This document shows positions 44,336 through 55,930 of a stretch of 64,000 nt of DNA, in pieces. Position numbers and translations under genes: made by a program. The notes under the pieces were generated by a model. That model was given only the letters and a program-made list of their open reading frames with translations, did no database searches and was not told the origin of the DNA. This stretch comes from Neoechinorhynchus agilis (taxonomy: Eukaryota > Acanthocephala), in NCBI GenBank assembly GCA_051530055.1, contig CM121343.1:7130001-7194000 (forward strand). The letters run 5' to 3'. Numbering within the stretch: position 1 is the stretch's first letter; each line of letters begins with the position of its first letter.

Positions 44336-47300
44336 ATCTAAAGGGATCATCTCTTGTAGAGAACGAATGAGACGATGTAATGTTCCTAAACGTTTCTCTT
44401 ATTAACTAGACAAAGACAACACCTCCGCCATAATTGTAGGCTTTAGGCCATATTGTTGAAATAAAATTGAGATACGGTTGTGCTCAACGGCTAAAGGTTT
44501 TAAAATACTCAAATGCGTATGCGATCCTTTCGTTAAATAATTGATTTTAGACTCCTGTTTGTCGTATAAACAATATTTTACTCATATGTGAAATTGTAAG
44601 GTAAAATTCATGGAAGATAAAATAGGGGTACATTTCTAAAGATTTTTTGGCTTTCTATTCAAGAACCACATCCAGGAGTATTGCACAAAAATAATCAAAG
44701 GCCGATTAAGCTGAAATCTATCGCTAGTATTCTCGCAGCTTAGAAACCATTTTGTGCATCTCCTTTCGAAATTAAAGTCTCCTGGGCGTTGGTTGGCAAT
44801 CAAAATTCATTCATTATAAGGAAAGGATAATTGAGTGGATGATGGTGGGAAATTATTATAACTTGCAATTAGGGCGATTTTCGAGTGGATTAACACGAAG
44901 TTCGATTATCTATGTGACTTTTTAGCATGTCCTAAGCACGCACCTGCACCAATTTTTGGACTAATTATCTGGCGGTCATGTCACCATTCGGAAGCATTAA
45001 TAACTCGTAAGGTGGATTTGTGGCACCAGGGGAGAATAGGACGTGTCGTTATCCGATCTATAAATCAATTTTTTGTTTTCGAAAATGGACACTTGGACGA
45101 GCCGTTGTAATAATAAAGAAAAATCTTCATTTTGAAGCTTTCGCTGTCTTAAAGCTTCCTCGGGAATCTACACTGGCGTGTTGAGATGTGAAGGGTACGT
45201 TAAAGCAACGACATCGAGGCGGAAGGTTCGTCCCGCCGGTTGAGCAATTCTGGAGCTTTGTCGATCTTATTTCCAGAGTCTGTGGAGAGGTCGTCATTGG
45301 CCACAAACCTGACTCTCGTGGAGAGTTTTATTTCTCCGTCGCTATTGCCCATTGAGTGGTTCGCTGCTCATGGTGTGGCCATGGTTTTGCGTCCGGATTC
45401 AGTGCTTTCTGAACGTGTTCCGTCAAACTTTGACGCAAAGTCGTTCATTTTTCCCCGATGTAGATGATCTAACGATTGTCACCGGCCAAACATCGTTCTC
45501 TGATCATCTCGTAGATCACGATTCTTCGATTGAAAATCGAACCTTATCGGCCATTTTTGTCCATGGACTTCCCTGGGACGTGCGTACAAACAATCACGAA
45601 TCTGGACATGTTTCCGACGTGCGAGGCAAAATCAAAAGACACCAACTAGCTAAACATGTCACTTTATTATTGGCTTTGTCAGATCGATCCTATAAACGGT
45701 TTCAATTGTTGTATGATCCGTCGGAGTTTCGCTCACAATCTTCGCACAGAGAAATACCTGATATTGTCCAAAAACACTAAGATTGACCTTCATAAACTGC
45801 CTTGATCGATCTACAGTATCCCTCGATAAATGAATTTTGTGCCACGTATTCTTGAATGGCTTCTGAGGCATTGAAAAATACGTCCCCTCAATTTATTCAC
45901 GATTCGTTTGATGTGGCCCAAGTTCTCTTGGGATGCACACTTGATTTGTTATACGGGGACGAATGGTGAAATGTAGCTTTGTTGCACCACTAAACCGTAC
46001 GTGTTTGAAATAGTGCTCATTAGAAAATTTTAAAAAACCCAATCAATTTCGGTTCAACACTGCATACGTCACAAATGCGAAGCAGTATTTCGAGTGTTGA
46101 ATAGATAATTCATTGTTATTTGTCGATAGGAGAAATAAATGAAATTAAGATTTTATTGGATATTTCGATCCACTATCTCGGATCTTCTTCAGCGATCTAA
46201 AACACAGGGATTCTCAATTCACGCGTCACATAACATCCGGTGGGAGTCGCATCCTTAATTTGAAATCAGGTTTATTGCCCTCGAACGTTTCGAACCTATT
46301 TATATATAATGATTATGGGAGAAATAAATGAAATTAAGATTTTATTGGATATTTCGATCCACTATCTCGGATCTTCTTCGAGTGTAAGCATGCGATGATG
46401 CTGGTAATTGAGGTATAGAGACTACAGCGAGGCATCAGATGGAAGAATATCTTCCAACCTTAGTATCGAATGGTGCTTTATTGAGGGCAGTTGGCGCAAT
46501 ACCAGTGGTGGAACAATTTTTGAATGAGGTACAACTTGCGAAACACATCGTTTGGACTTTGGATGTTAAACGAAGTAAAAGGAAAGTGCAGACCACTGGA
46601 ACTGTACAACAGCCAATTTGATTCGTCTTTCAGAACCACGAAAATAGTCCAGAATCCCACCAAGAAGACGGGCAACTTCCAAGAGTCACTGAAACTGATG
46701 AATAATGAGCATGCAAAGGATGGAGTGACGTTCATATTGAACATAATTGAAATTTCGATGAGTATACTCCCAGTTAAAACGCATTTTATTGTTTCGAAAT
46801 ATTTCGGGAAAAAGCCTCGCCTCATCAGTCATCTAAAAAGTTTTTATTATATGTTATTTTGTATTGTTAAGCTCGGGTTCGCAGGATCGTCATTCCCGAA
46901 GATCGGGGACCGTATGTCCGCTAGTTTGCTTCGTTGCCTTCCATGATTTTGGACGCAGAGATGTGTAAGGCCTCAAGCACAAGACGTTGTCCAAGTTCCT
47001 TCACGGCAAAATGCGTCCCATCTATGCAATATCCTGATGTTGGATATGGCGAATGAATGTTCAAAACGGCGAAAGACCTGTTTAAGTTGGGCGATTTTGT
47101 TCTTAATGCCCTGCATTATTTGACCGATTTATACCTCGTAACACTGAGTGCACTGCATTTTTCGTCCCTTTTTCTCAAAAGTGTTTACGAGGATGATTCC
47201 TTTATTGTTGTATAACCGAATTTCAACCTTCGTCTTCATAATCGAGTTGATAATCTGGTTTGTTACATCGTTAATGAAGTCGACCCGTTCGAATTTAAGA

Positions 47301-47945
47301 GACTGCTGGTGGTTTTGTGTTATGTGGTCAAGAGTTACATCTATTAATACAGCAGTCAATTATCCATCTAAGATATCCTCATACTCTCAATTCCCCGACG
47401 ATACTTTCCCTTACCTTTATCCACATAAATCGAGTGGATGATATCATAAAAGCTCCTCGAAAATACTTCATAGGTTGATGAGTGTGGTGGTCACCACCGC
47501 AAGTTCGGATTCCGATTAGGCATATTACGCTTTTCCCAACAATTTTAAGATTCCATTGTTTTCGCCTAGATGTGGGTGTTTTTAAAATCCCAGTCTATAT
47601 CTTTTTAGCACTCTTAAATATTATACACGAACCCTAAAGTAATCATAATATTCTAACAAGCAGTCAATAGTTGGAGAAGTTCAAATTTAATCTTACGTAA
47701 ACTTCATCCAGCTAAATTTCTTGGATCTTTTTTAGGGAGTAAAAATTAGCCTTTTTTGCGGAAATGTTTTATTGCATATGAATAGATTAGCAATGTTCCT
47801 TTTAATCGCTGTATCGTATTTTGCTATAGTTCAGTATGTTTTGATTCAGCATATTTGAGTTGTGAGGAGCGTGATGTGACTCACGCCCATATCCATGCTT
47901 CCCTTTTCCCAGCTTACGTTTGGTGGTTACATGGTTTTTTCGTAA
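44336..47945. other. Long gene-poor interval between twitchin and the Shark kinase
   Basis: No gene can be supported. The largest frames (45352-45780 and 46524-46946, plus; 47129-47359, minus) lack recognisable domains. The only structured element seen is a 63-bp direct repeat (46127 and 46317). On the minus strand, short open pieces at about 46930-47060 and 47129-47359 might be exon remnants, but they do not join into a family I know. Confidence 0.5.
46127..46381 (+). repeat. Pair of 63-bp direct repeats, 190 bp apart
   Basis: GGAGAAATAAATGAAATTAAGATTTTATTGG...CTCGGATCTTCTTC occurs at 46127-46191 and 46317-46381 without visible mismatch. The sequence in between is unique. They could be short terminal repeats of a small element or the ends left by a duplication. 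Confidence 0.8.
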
Positions 47946-50377
47946 ATGACAACAGTTACAAGGAGATCCAGCACAATCCACACGAAATCTACGACTGTAC
48001 AAGATGATCATTTTGCTTACAAAGAATTCCTAAGGAATTCGATAACAAAAGAGGATTTCATTAAGGATAAACTTCTACATGACGAAATCAGACGCCGTTT
48101 TAATACATCGACTTATGTGTGCCATTTCTTAACTTGTGACCGCAAGCAAGCTGAATTCAAATTAAAAGCGGCCTTTCAAGTAAAACAAATGAATGGATTG
48201 TATCTTACGAGGGCCTGCTCAAAATCTGATTCCGATTTTGTTATATCAATGATTTTTGACAATCATGTGTATCATTAACGCCATTCGTCTTCTTCTGCTA
48301 TCTATGATTGACGAAGACTTATGACAATATAGATTTGCTCGTCTATTCGACGTTCACTTTCGAAATTGGTCAAAAGTATTTGGCGGAATTGAAAACGTTT
48401 TAAAATACTACCACGAATCTAAGGGCCTGGTTTGTTTACTGGCAGATACGATTGGTACCGATCCTGTACCTGCGAAATATCGAATATATGGCATTAGCTC
48501 GTTTCTTCACAAATTATGCTCATACGGGCAGTTGAATCTGGTTCAAACGATATTGAATTCTCCTCAAACGATTGACATCGATGAACGCGACGACGTCGGT
48601 GATACAGCTCTCCATATTGCAAGTTCGTTTGGTCATGATGAAATAGTTCAAATATTATTGGAAAAGGGCGCAAATTTATTGAAACGAGATGAAAAAGGAT
48701 CAAGTGCTTTACATAGGGCAGCAAAATACAATCATCCCACAACAGTACTCACCTTAAGCGATGGCTACTATGTCAAGAGAATTTCTTGTGGTAGTAATCA
48801 TCGTAATATTAGACGCGGGAGCAGAGATAAACGCGGTAAATCTCTACAAATCGTGTCCACTTCATGAAGCATCAGCTCACAATTCATTCGCTTGTGTGAG
48901 CCTTTTATTGGAAATGGGTGCTACTCCTTTCCCGCGTGATGAACAACGACGAACACCATTTGATTTAGCGATGGCAAATAATTCAACCGAGGTTGTTCGT
49001 TTGTATACGGATTTCAAATTTCCGGATCCGGGAACTAAGCGCGAGGAATGGTTCCATGGTTCCATTAGCAAAGTCGAAGCAAAAAATTTGCTTGTAACGC
49101 AGAAGAGTGCCAATGGCAAGTTCTTAATCCGCGAAAGGCAGACAGATGAAGATTTTGTATTATCGCTTGTGTGCAACCAAAAGATGTTCAATTACGAGAT
49201 AAAGAAAAATGAAAATGGATTTTTCAGTATTGGCGATGGTCCCCTTTTTGATTCCTTGGAGCAAGTAGTGGCTCATTACACAAAGCATAGAGACCGACTG
49301 GCAACTAGATTAGGGGAACCCGTAACTCCACAACATGCGATGAATCATACAGTTCGAGGCAATCGCGATGAATCGATATCAAAAAATGGGAAATTTTCCG
49401 GAGTCGAGAATAACGTGCTTTTAACGAATAGTGAAATAGATGAAGGAAAGAAGGACTACGATGTTTCAAAAATATGCCGATATGTATCGAAAGTGAAATC
49501 TGAAAGCAGCTCGCAAGAAGTACCAAACTCACCAGGTTTACCGATTTTGTCCAAAAAAGATCTTCATTTTCACCACAAGCTGGGTGAAGGGGAATTTGGC
49601 GTCGTATACGAAGGTACATTGAAGCTTCCCAATCATCCCCAACCTATGGCCGTCGCCATCAAAAAACTTAAATCATGCTCACCGGATACTATTCGTGAAT
49701 TTACACGGGAAGCAAGTATAATGGACCAGCTTAAACACCACTGCATTGTTCGAATCTACGGCATTGTGAATGAAGGAAGTTTCATGATGGTCAATGAGTT
49801 GCTCCCGCATGGATCAATATTAAGCATTTTCAGACAAAAGGGTTACAAAGTGAGTATCGACCATATAAAGAAATGGGCTACACAAATCGCCGATGCTTTA
49901 AATTATATGGAAGCCAAACGATTTGTGCATAGAGATTTGGCTGCACGAAATGTCTTGGTTGCTTCGTACAATCAAGTAAAGGTTTCTGATTTTGGCTTGT
50001 CTAGAAGTACGGTGGATAATGTTTACGAGCAACGGAGTAATGATAAAATTCCCATAAAGTGGTATTCACCCGAATCGATAGAATATGGCAGATTTACAAG
50101 CAAATCGGATGTATGGAGCTATGGGGTTACTTTATGGGAGATGTTTAGTTATGGGAAGGAACCGTATAAGGATATGTCTGGTACAGAAGTATATCAATTC
50201 ATTAAGGAGGGAAATAGATTAAATCAACCTTCTCTTTGTCCAACGTCGACTTATAGGATAATGAAGACTTGCTGGTTGAATGCTGAATCTCAAAGACCGA
50301 CGTTCACTATGCTGGTGAATTATTTTGCTAACGACAATCAGTTCAAGGGATTGGATCGACTATTACCTTCAATTTGA
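47946..50377 (+). CDS. Shark-type non-receptor tyrosine kinase (SH2-ankyrin-SH2-kinase)
   Basis: Exon 47946-48268 holds most of an N-terminal SH2 domain (phosphotyrosine-binding Arg in Leu-Tyr-Leu-Thr-Arg). A 64-bp intron (48269-48332) joins it in frame to the end of that SH2 and an ankyrin block (Asp-Thr-Ala-Leu-His-Ile-Ala at about 48600; Gly-Ser-Ser-Ala-Leu-His-Arg-Ala-Ala; Cys-Pro-Leu-His-Glu-Ala). A second SH2 (Glu-Trp-Phe-His-Gly, Phe-Leu-Ile-Arg-Glu) lies at about 49045-49320. After a linker the kinase runs from about 49560 to 50340, with intact GEGEFG, VAIKK, HRDLAARN, DFG and WYSPES. Shark relays signals from ITAM-bearing engulfment receptors and in epithelial movement in insects. 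One problem is that between about 48745 and 48810 the frame changes, and no clean GT-AG intron of the right phase is visible, so a one-base error or a lesion may sit there. Confidence 0.88.
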
Positions 50378-52010
50378 TTGTGTTATTGAAATAAATTCTA
50401 CAGTAATGGTAGGACAGTAGAGAGAACAAAAATTTCGATATTCAAAATATAACTCACTTACTATGATGCAGCAATGTTACATTAAGTCTTAATGGCATGA
50501 TATTGAGAACCTCTTTGTGATGCACTGATTTAATGGGGCCGAAATTCTTTAACGCAACATGCCGTAAAATCCGAGTATCATGAGCATGGAAATCGCTGCT
50601 ATTTATGACAAACCACATTATAGAGCTGACAAACATTTTCACTATCACAAACCATAATAGATGATGGAATGTCGTGAAGTTTTCAAATCTCCATGGGGTT
50701 GCAGTTTGCGATCACCGAAGATTGACCATGACATTTTAGCCCGTATTTTCTAACATTCAACTTATCCTGTTGAATTTAGAATTATAGAATATGATATTTA
50801 AGTAATTACCTTAGCTGGAGAGTTTTCTCGAAAATGTGTACCAAAGAAAAAGTTTTACCGGAAGCTTACCTCCTTTAATTATCGATATTTTACGCTAATG
50901 CCAAGGCACTTTATAAAGTTCAATTCGTCAACAATTCAACCGTCGAAATTTCTGCTTAGCAGCACAAATTCACTTTTACACTTAAGGCAAGCGATCGATC
51001 TCTCAAATCGAATAACAAAAATGATTGCGAATTTCCATTTGAATTTGTTCATTTTCATGAGAAATCATTGACGTTAAAGTTGATCAGAATGCTACTGATT
51101 ATTGGAATGGTGGTCGCCATGGCTGTTATCGTGCTAAATATCAATGTTGATTGACCGTCCTTTTGCGGGACTCATTTAATGGCGGATATTTTAAAATCTT
51201 TAAACGTCGCTCCGGGCTAATTTTTTTCGTAAGGATATTAAGTTCACAACGCTATCGTTTTGTTATGAAAAGTTTTTAGATTTGGATTTTGATTGTTCGA
51301 AACAATTTAATTACACAGCAAGCCAGCGTTACTCTTTTGCGATCTGATGAGGCGTGTGTTATGCCAGCAGAATCAAATTTTGATAGATGACTATCTTCTC
51401 TTAGATTAAAACTTTTCACAGTCGCTCGCTTAATCCAAGTTTACCAGCCAAAAGTTATATTTTCATTTATTGCTAATGAAATTGTAAGGCTCTCATTTCC
51501 GTTGTGGGGTAAATCATTTGAATAGGCGAGTTTGGCTATCGAGCGTATAAGGGCGCCAAGTCTTCGTTAAAAAGTAATTAAATTAGTTATAGACTGACTT
51601 CGAAAAAAAATCATCGATTCTACAGCGGAAAGGATCAGGTGGTGGACATAATAAACCCACTTGTTGAGAAACTCCTTGAGTGACCATAATGTTAACATGG
51701 CATTTTCCAAACGTCCGGCAAATCTTAACCTTTGTCCTCTCACATCTCACGGTACAACCTTAGTTATTCTTAAAAACCGGAATACCAGCCACCAAATGGG
51801 TTATAAAGGCAAATATTTTCGGCGTTCGGATAGATAGATGAAGCATTAAATAAAGTTCGATGGTTCACTACGGCAATCACAGGATCGAATGACGTTTTCC
51901 TGTGATTAAGATAAACGCTAGAGCATACAAAATATATTTGTTTACAAACACAAGTGAACAATTTTGGCAAGTAGTCTTCGATTTAAAATCGGAGCTTAAA
52001 ACATGAATAG
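50378..52010. other. Intergenic interval between convergent Shark and Sidestep-like genes
   Basis: AT-rich DNA of about 1.6 kb with no convincing gene. A 64-codon minus-strand frame (50454-50648) starts with a hydrophobic stretch but has no recognised similarity. No terminator or RNA gene is identifiable. Confidence 0.5.
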
Positions 52011-55000
52011 CTATACAAAAACACCGCCATCGTCGCACCTTCGGGAAGGAGCGTTTGGATTCTCCGGATGAAATTTTATGTTTTGTGATTGTTGAGTCAC
52101 AAGAAGATGCCTGGTGTGGCTTGTGGCCATTATATTTGTTCCATTATTGCCCGGTGTCAAATGCCTGCTCAGTAGTTGGCGGTGTTGTCCATTTTCGCAC
52201 AGCACATCCTCAGATCTCGTTGGGTTGTACAAAGCATATTTACATGGTCGACATTGTGCGTTCACATTGTCTAAAGTAAGTGATTTGTTTCCAGTGTGTA
52301 GACAAGAATCAGCAATTGAACTACTATAACCCCGATTGTCCGAGCATCTCCGTTGCAATGGGAAGGGTAAATCACTACTCTTTTCTCTAGTAAGCTCATC
52401 AGTACTTTGCGATAGTTCTGATGATTGTAAAAGATAAAGATTATAGATTAGAAAATGCATACCGTTATTTATTGGAAAGCTTCTTGGTCGTTTATTTGAT
52501 GCATGGGAAATCATTTGACTATTTGGCCGACCACATTCATCGCAGTCTAGAGGATTATTCCTCAAATACCGACCCATCGTTAGACTCCCACGCCTCGTTG
52601 ACAACGATGATGCATACATTCGATCGACCAATTTGTGATCATCGACATATGGATCTCGATTTGGCTCTGTTTAATAAGTAGAGAAAAGATAATTCCGTCT
52701 TTCCTTTAAAAAAGTACCGATCAATGAATTAAATGTGGTTGCATGAGTGAATGGAACTACAATACGATAGACAATGAAACATAAAATCGCAACTGCAGAT
52801 AAACCAGCTAACACGCCTAAACTTATGGATAACGCTTTCCATCGATTGTTAGGCTTCACTATTTAAAAAAAGAAGAAATAAGAATTAGAAATTAAAAATT
52901 ACTTACTGGTCTCCTCTCCAATTCGTATGATAATGGAATCGGCTTTATTGCTACCGTGCTTGTTTTCGGTATAAAGACGGTAAGTGTGTAGACCTTTGGG
53001 CCGGAATTCGGTTAAGAGAAATACGCAACTCTGTTTTTTCCTTGCGATTTCAACAAACTGTTGAGTATCTTTGTGGAATAATTCAAGATAGCAGAAGTAA
53101 TCAGGATCGCCTTGATGGAATCCAGCTTTGCATGATATTGTCAATGTGGTATTAGTCTGAGTTGACGAACAACCGAACGGCGGGTCTGGTACACCTATAG
53201 ATTGCAACATATTCAGCCATGTTTAATCTGACGTTAAATTAGACTATTGCACCGTCTAATCGTCCTTGCACTTCTATTAAAGTTTGGAATGGATTTCTCG
53301 ATGGAACGGGTAGTCAGGTGGGAAATGTCAGCACTACTGAATTGTCCAGTAGTGTTTTTTGAGACAAAAATGAATTTCAAATAAGACTACATATTAGGAG
53401 GCTTCAATTTGTGTTTGATTATGGCCAAGAATGGTTTCGCAGCTACCTAATTAAATTCTTACCTGAATTTTTGATTTCACATATAATCATCGTTGCCAAG
53501 AAAATTTTGAGCATTAGCGGCGGGTGCGTAGGAAATTGGCATCGCCGTAGAAAACGACTAGTAAAGGCGATCTATAAAGGCATACGATGATGGCGGTGGT
53601 GTGCCCGATGGATTTAGGTGTTTTAAGGGAACGGTGGTCATTTTGTCCATTGCCTAAAGAGTAACAAGCAGATCGCTATTGGGCATGCATAAAGTGCACT
53701 AGTGGTCGCCTAACGAACGGATATGATAGTAGCTGAAGTGATTAGCGTTCTTAATCTAGTTTACGTTTTATGCTTCTATGTATGTGTTAATGTGGGTGGT
53801 TGGTTGTGGTCGACGGACATACATAGCGAGAATGAGAGATATATAGACATTTGTGTGATTTAGAACCGTGGAACCCTCCCCGAGCGGTTGTTGTATATTC
53901 TAGTGTGCATGTAAACGGCCCTTCGTTTGACAATCTAATAGTTATGCCTCTCCTAATTTGCATTTGCGTATGTCTCATTTCTCTTTTGTATGCACACAAG
54001 CATCCATGATGTGTGCCATAGTATCCACACACACCCCTATTTGGTGGCTCTATTTCTTCAGAACTCACAAGGATCATTGCTCCGGGTAGTCCTTCCGCTA
54101 ATCCAAGAGCACCTGACTTCGACAATAGACCAAAATAATAGGGTTTACACATCGTTGACGAAAAAAGAAAGGGTTCTATCGACTTTCATGATTATGATTG
54201 TAGTGGGGGGGGTATCAATTTACTTTCTCCAAAGTGTTTATGTGTGCATGTAAAAGTTGGGTGGATGAAGATTGGAGCTTCAAGTGTAATAGATCTAAGT
54301 GCTGCCTTGGCTGACACTAGAACCTACACACGGCAGGACAATCTAACCCGTACTCAAAAACCTATTGGGATCACGAAAATCGTTGAGAATACGAGTGCCA
54401 TTTATTAGGTCTGTAAATGAGATATCGATTAGCAGCGATATATGTGAGGCGAAAGACCAAAATTAAAGGCAGGTCGTCTTCTATGTTGGTAATTAGCCGA
54501 ATTTAGCTTGCTATTTATGTGTTATGCACTCGTCTTTGGTGTAAAGAATCGAGATATCCACAGTCGGTCTTATATATACCGTGTCAACTAGTTCTGTTTA
54601 TCCCAATGACATTTCGTGACTTAGCACCCGGCACCTGTAATCCTGTAAGGTTGTCATGAAGATTTATAGTATGTGCTTAGCAAAACCGATTATGTGCACA
54701 GGAAGGTCGTAACCGAAATAAACGATCCAGCATGCCTTAGAGACTCACCTCCTAATTGCAATTGGTACAAACAAACGCCTGATCCAACACTGTTGCGACC
54801 CGTGCAAGATACGGTTGAGTAAACCATATCGAGACTGATCTTCGCCATGATAAATGCTGAATTTTGAGACCATTTCCCTTGATCGTATCGTGCATTTGGA
54901 CCTAGTTCCCAATGAAACTTATCGACCGCAGGATATGTGTCTATCATTGTACAATTAATAAGAATACTTGAACCAACGGAGACGTTTATCAATGTAATCT

Positions 55001-55930
55001 GATCTGTTGTACATTTCGGCTTTGCTAAAATCAAATTTACGGATAGCGACGGCTTATAAAAGCGCACTTACAATAAACAACGATTTTCAACTGGTCTGAA
55101 GAAACGTTGGCTAATCTATTATGTGCCCAACATGAAATCAATTGACCATGTATACAAGTAGTTCTCATTCTTAAGACTTTTATTATTCAAGACCATGAGA
55201 ACTCTTGATGTAGACTTTTCCTTATGTGAATTTGTCCTGACAACGTCGTTGTAAATAGACCATTCGAATCAGCCTTCCAAGTGACCATCTTTCCGTTCAA
55301 TAAATTATGGGGTACAAATCCAATTTCCGCTCTTGGTTTAACACCTCGAGCTGTACAACTAACGGGAACGTCGTCGTTATCCGTTGCTTGTAGAAACGAA
55401 GACTTATTTCCTTTACTTTTTGCATATAAATGCACACTGGATACAGGCGCTGAAATACTTGCTAGCTAAATATTTCAGTTCTTTTTAAAGAAACAACGCT
55501 CACCTATTACTTCTAATTTATACCGAATATGATAGCGAGCTGGGCTATCGATGGTTTCATCTTGTTTCCCGGTACCTCGGTGGATGCACTCACATTCGTA
55601 GTAGCCTTCATCGTGCACTGTCGCATTCTTGACCAACAACTCTGAGCGCTCATGATCATTGTTGCCTACCAGCAGTGCGTATTTGGATCCAAAAGCTTTC
55701 ATGATTTTCCCGTTTCGTGTGGAAATGAGTTGCCTTTCAGATGATCTGAGATTTGTCCTTTTCCACCAAGACACGTCAATACGATTGCAGAACAGGGTAA
55801 CGTCGTGATATAGTGTAGTAGATACTTTTATTATTGGTGAGGAATGATACCAATTCTTAATTTTGCCTGAGGTGTCTGTATCTTCCTTACTTATAGTCAT
55901 TATCATCAGACCATATAAAATCCTGAGCAT
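52011..55930 (-). CDS. Sidestep-like immunoglobulin-superfamily receptor (type I membrane protein)
   Basis: The exons on the minus strand are 55930-55504, 55449 to about 55218, about 55185-55072, about 55029-54749, 53194-52907, 52858-52718 and 52666-52011. The product has a short hydrophobic N-terminus (Leu-Arg-Ile-Leu-Tyr-Gly-Leu) and three Ig-type domains (Asp-Glu-Gly-Tyr-Tyr-Glu-Cys; Leu-Ile-Ser-Cys-Trp-Ala-His-Asn; Thr-Val-Ser-Cys-Thr-Gly-Arg-Asn-Ser-Val-Gly). An Fn3-like module follows with the Sidestep hallmark: Pro-Asp-Pro-Pro-Phe-Gly-Cys, then Cys-Lys-Ala-Gly-Phe-His-Gln-Gly-Asp-Pro, then Leu-Tyr-Thr-Glu-Asn-Lys-His-Gly. Next are a membrane helix (Leu-Gly-Val-Leu-Ala-Gly-Leu-Ser-Ala-Val-Ala) and a cytoplasmic tail of about 220 residues. 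In Drosophila, Side proteins pair with Beat proteins in axon guidance. The intron after the third Ig is 1.55 kb, long for this window. The 33-bp intron near 55186-55217 is the weakest junction. Confidence 0.75.
53195..54748 (-). other. 1.55-kb intron of the Sidestep-like gene
   Basis: The donor GTGAGT (complement of 54743-54748) follows codons for Leu-Gly-Gly. The acceptor CTATAG precedes Val-Pro-Asp-Pro-Pro, and the phase fits. It contains no supportable nested gene. The frames at 53787-54152 (-) and 53990-54253 (+) overlap each other and show no domain, and there is a G-run near 54204. Confidence 0.6.

Noticed and set aside
45240-45780. Open frames of 75 and 142 codons as a gene
   Set aside because: No recognisable domain or splice structure; the composition looks like random open sequence.
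46860-46946. Actin-related N-terminus (Val-Lys-Leu-Gly-Phe-Ala-Gly-Ser)
   Set aside because: Only about ten residues resemble actin-related proteins. The following sequence does not continue the match, and no other exon is nearby.
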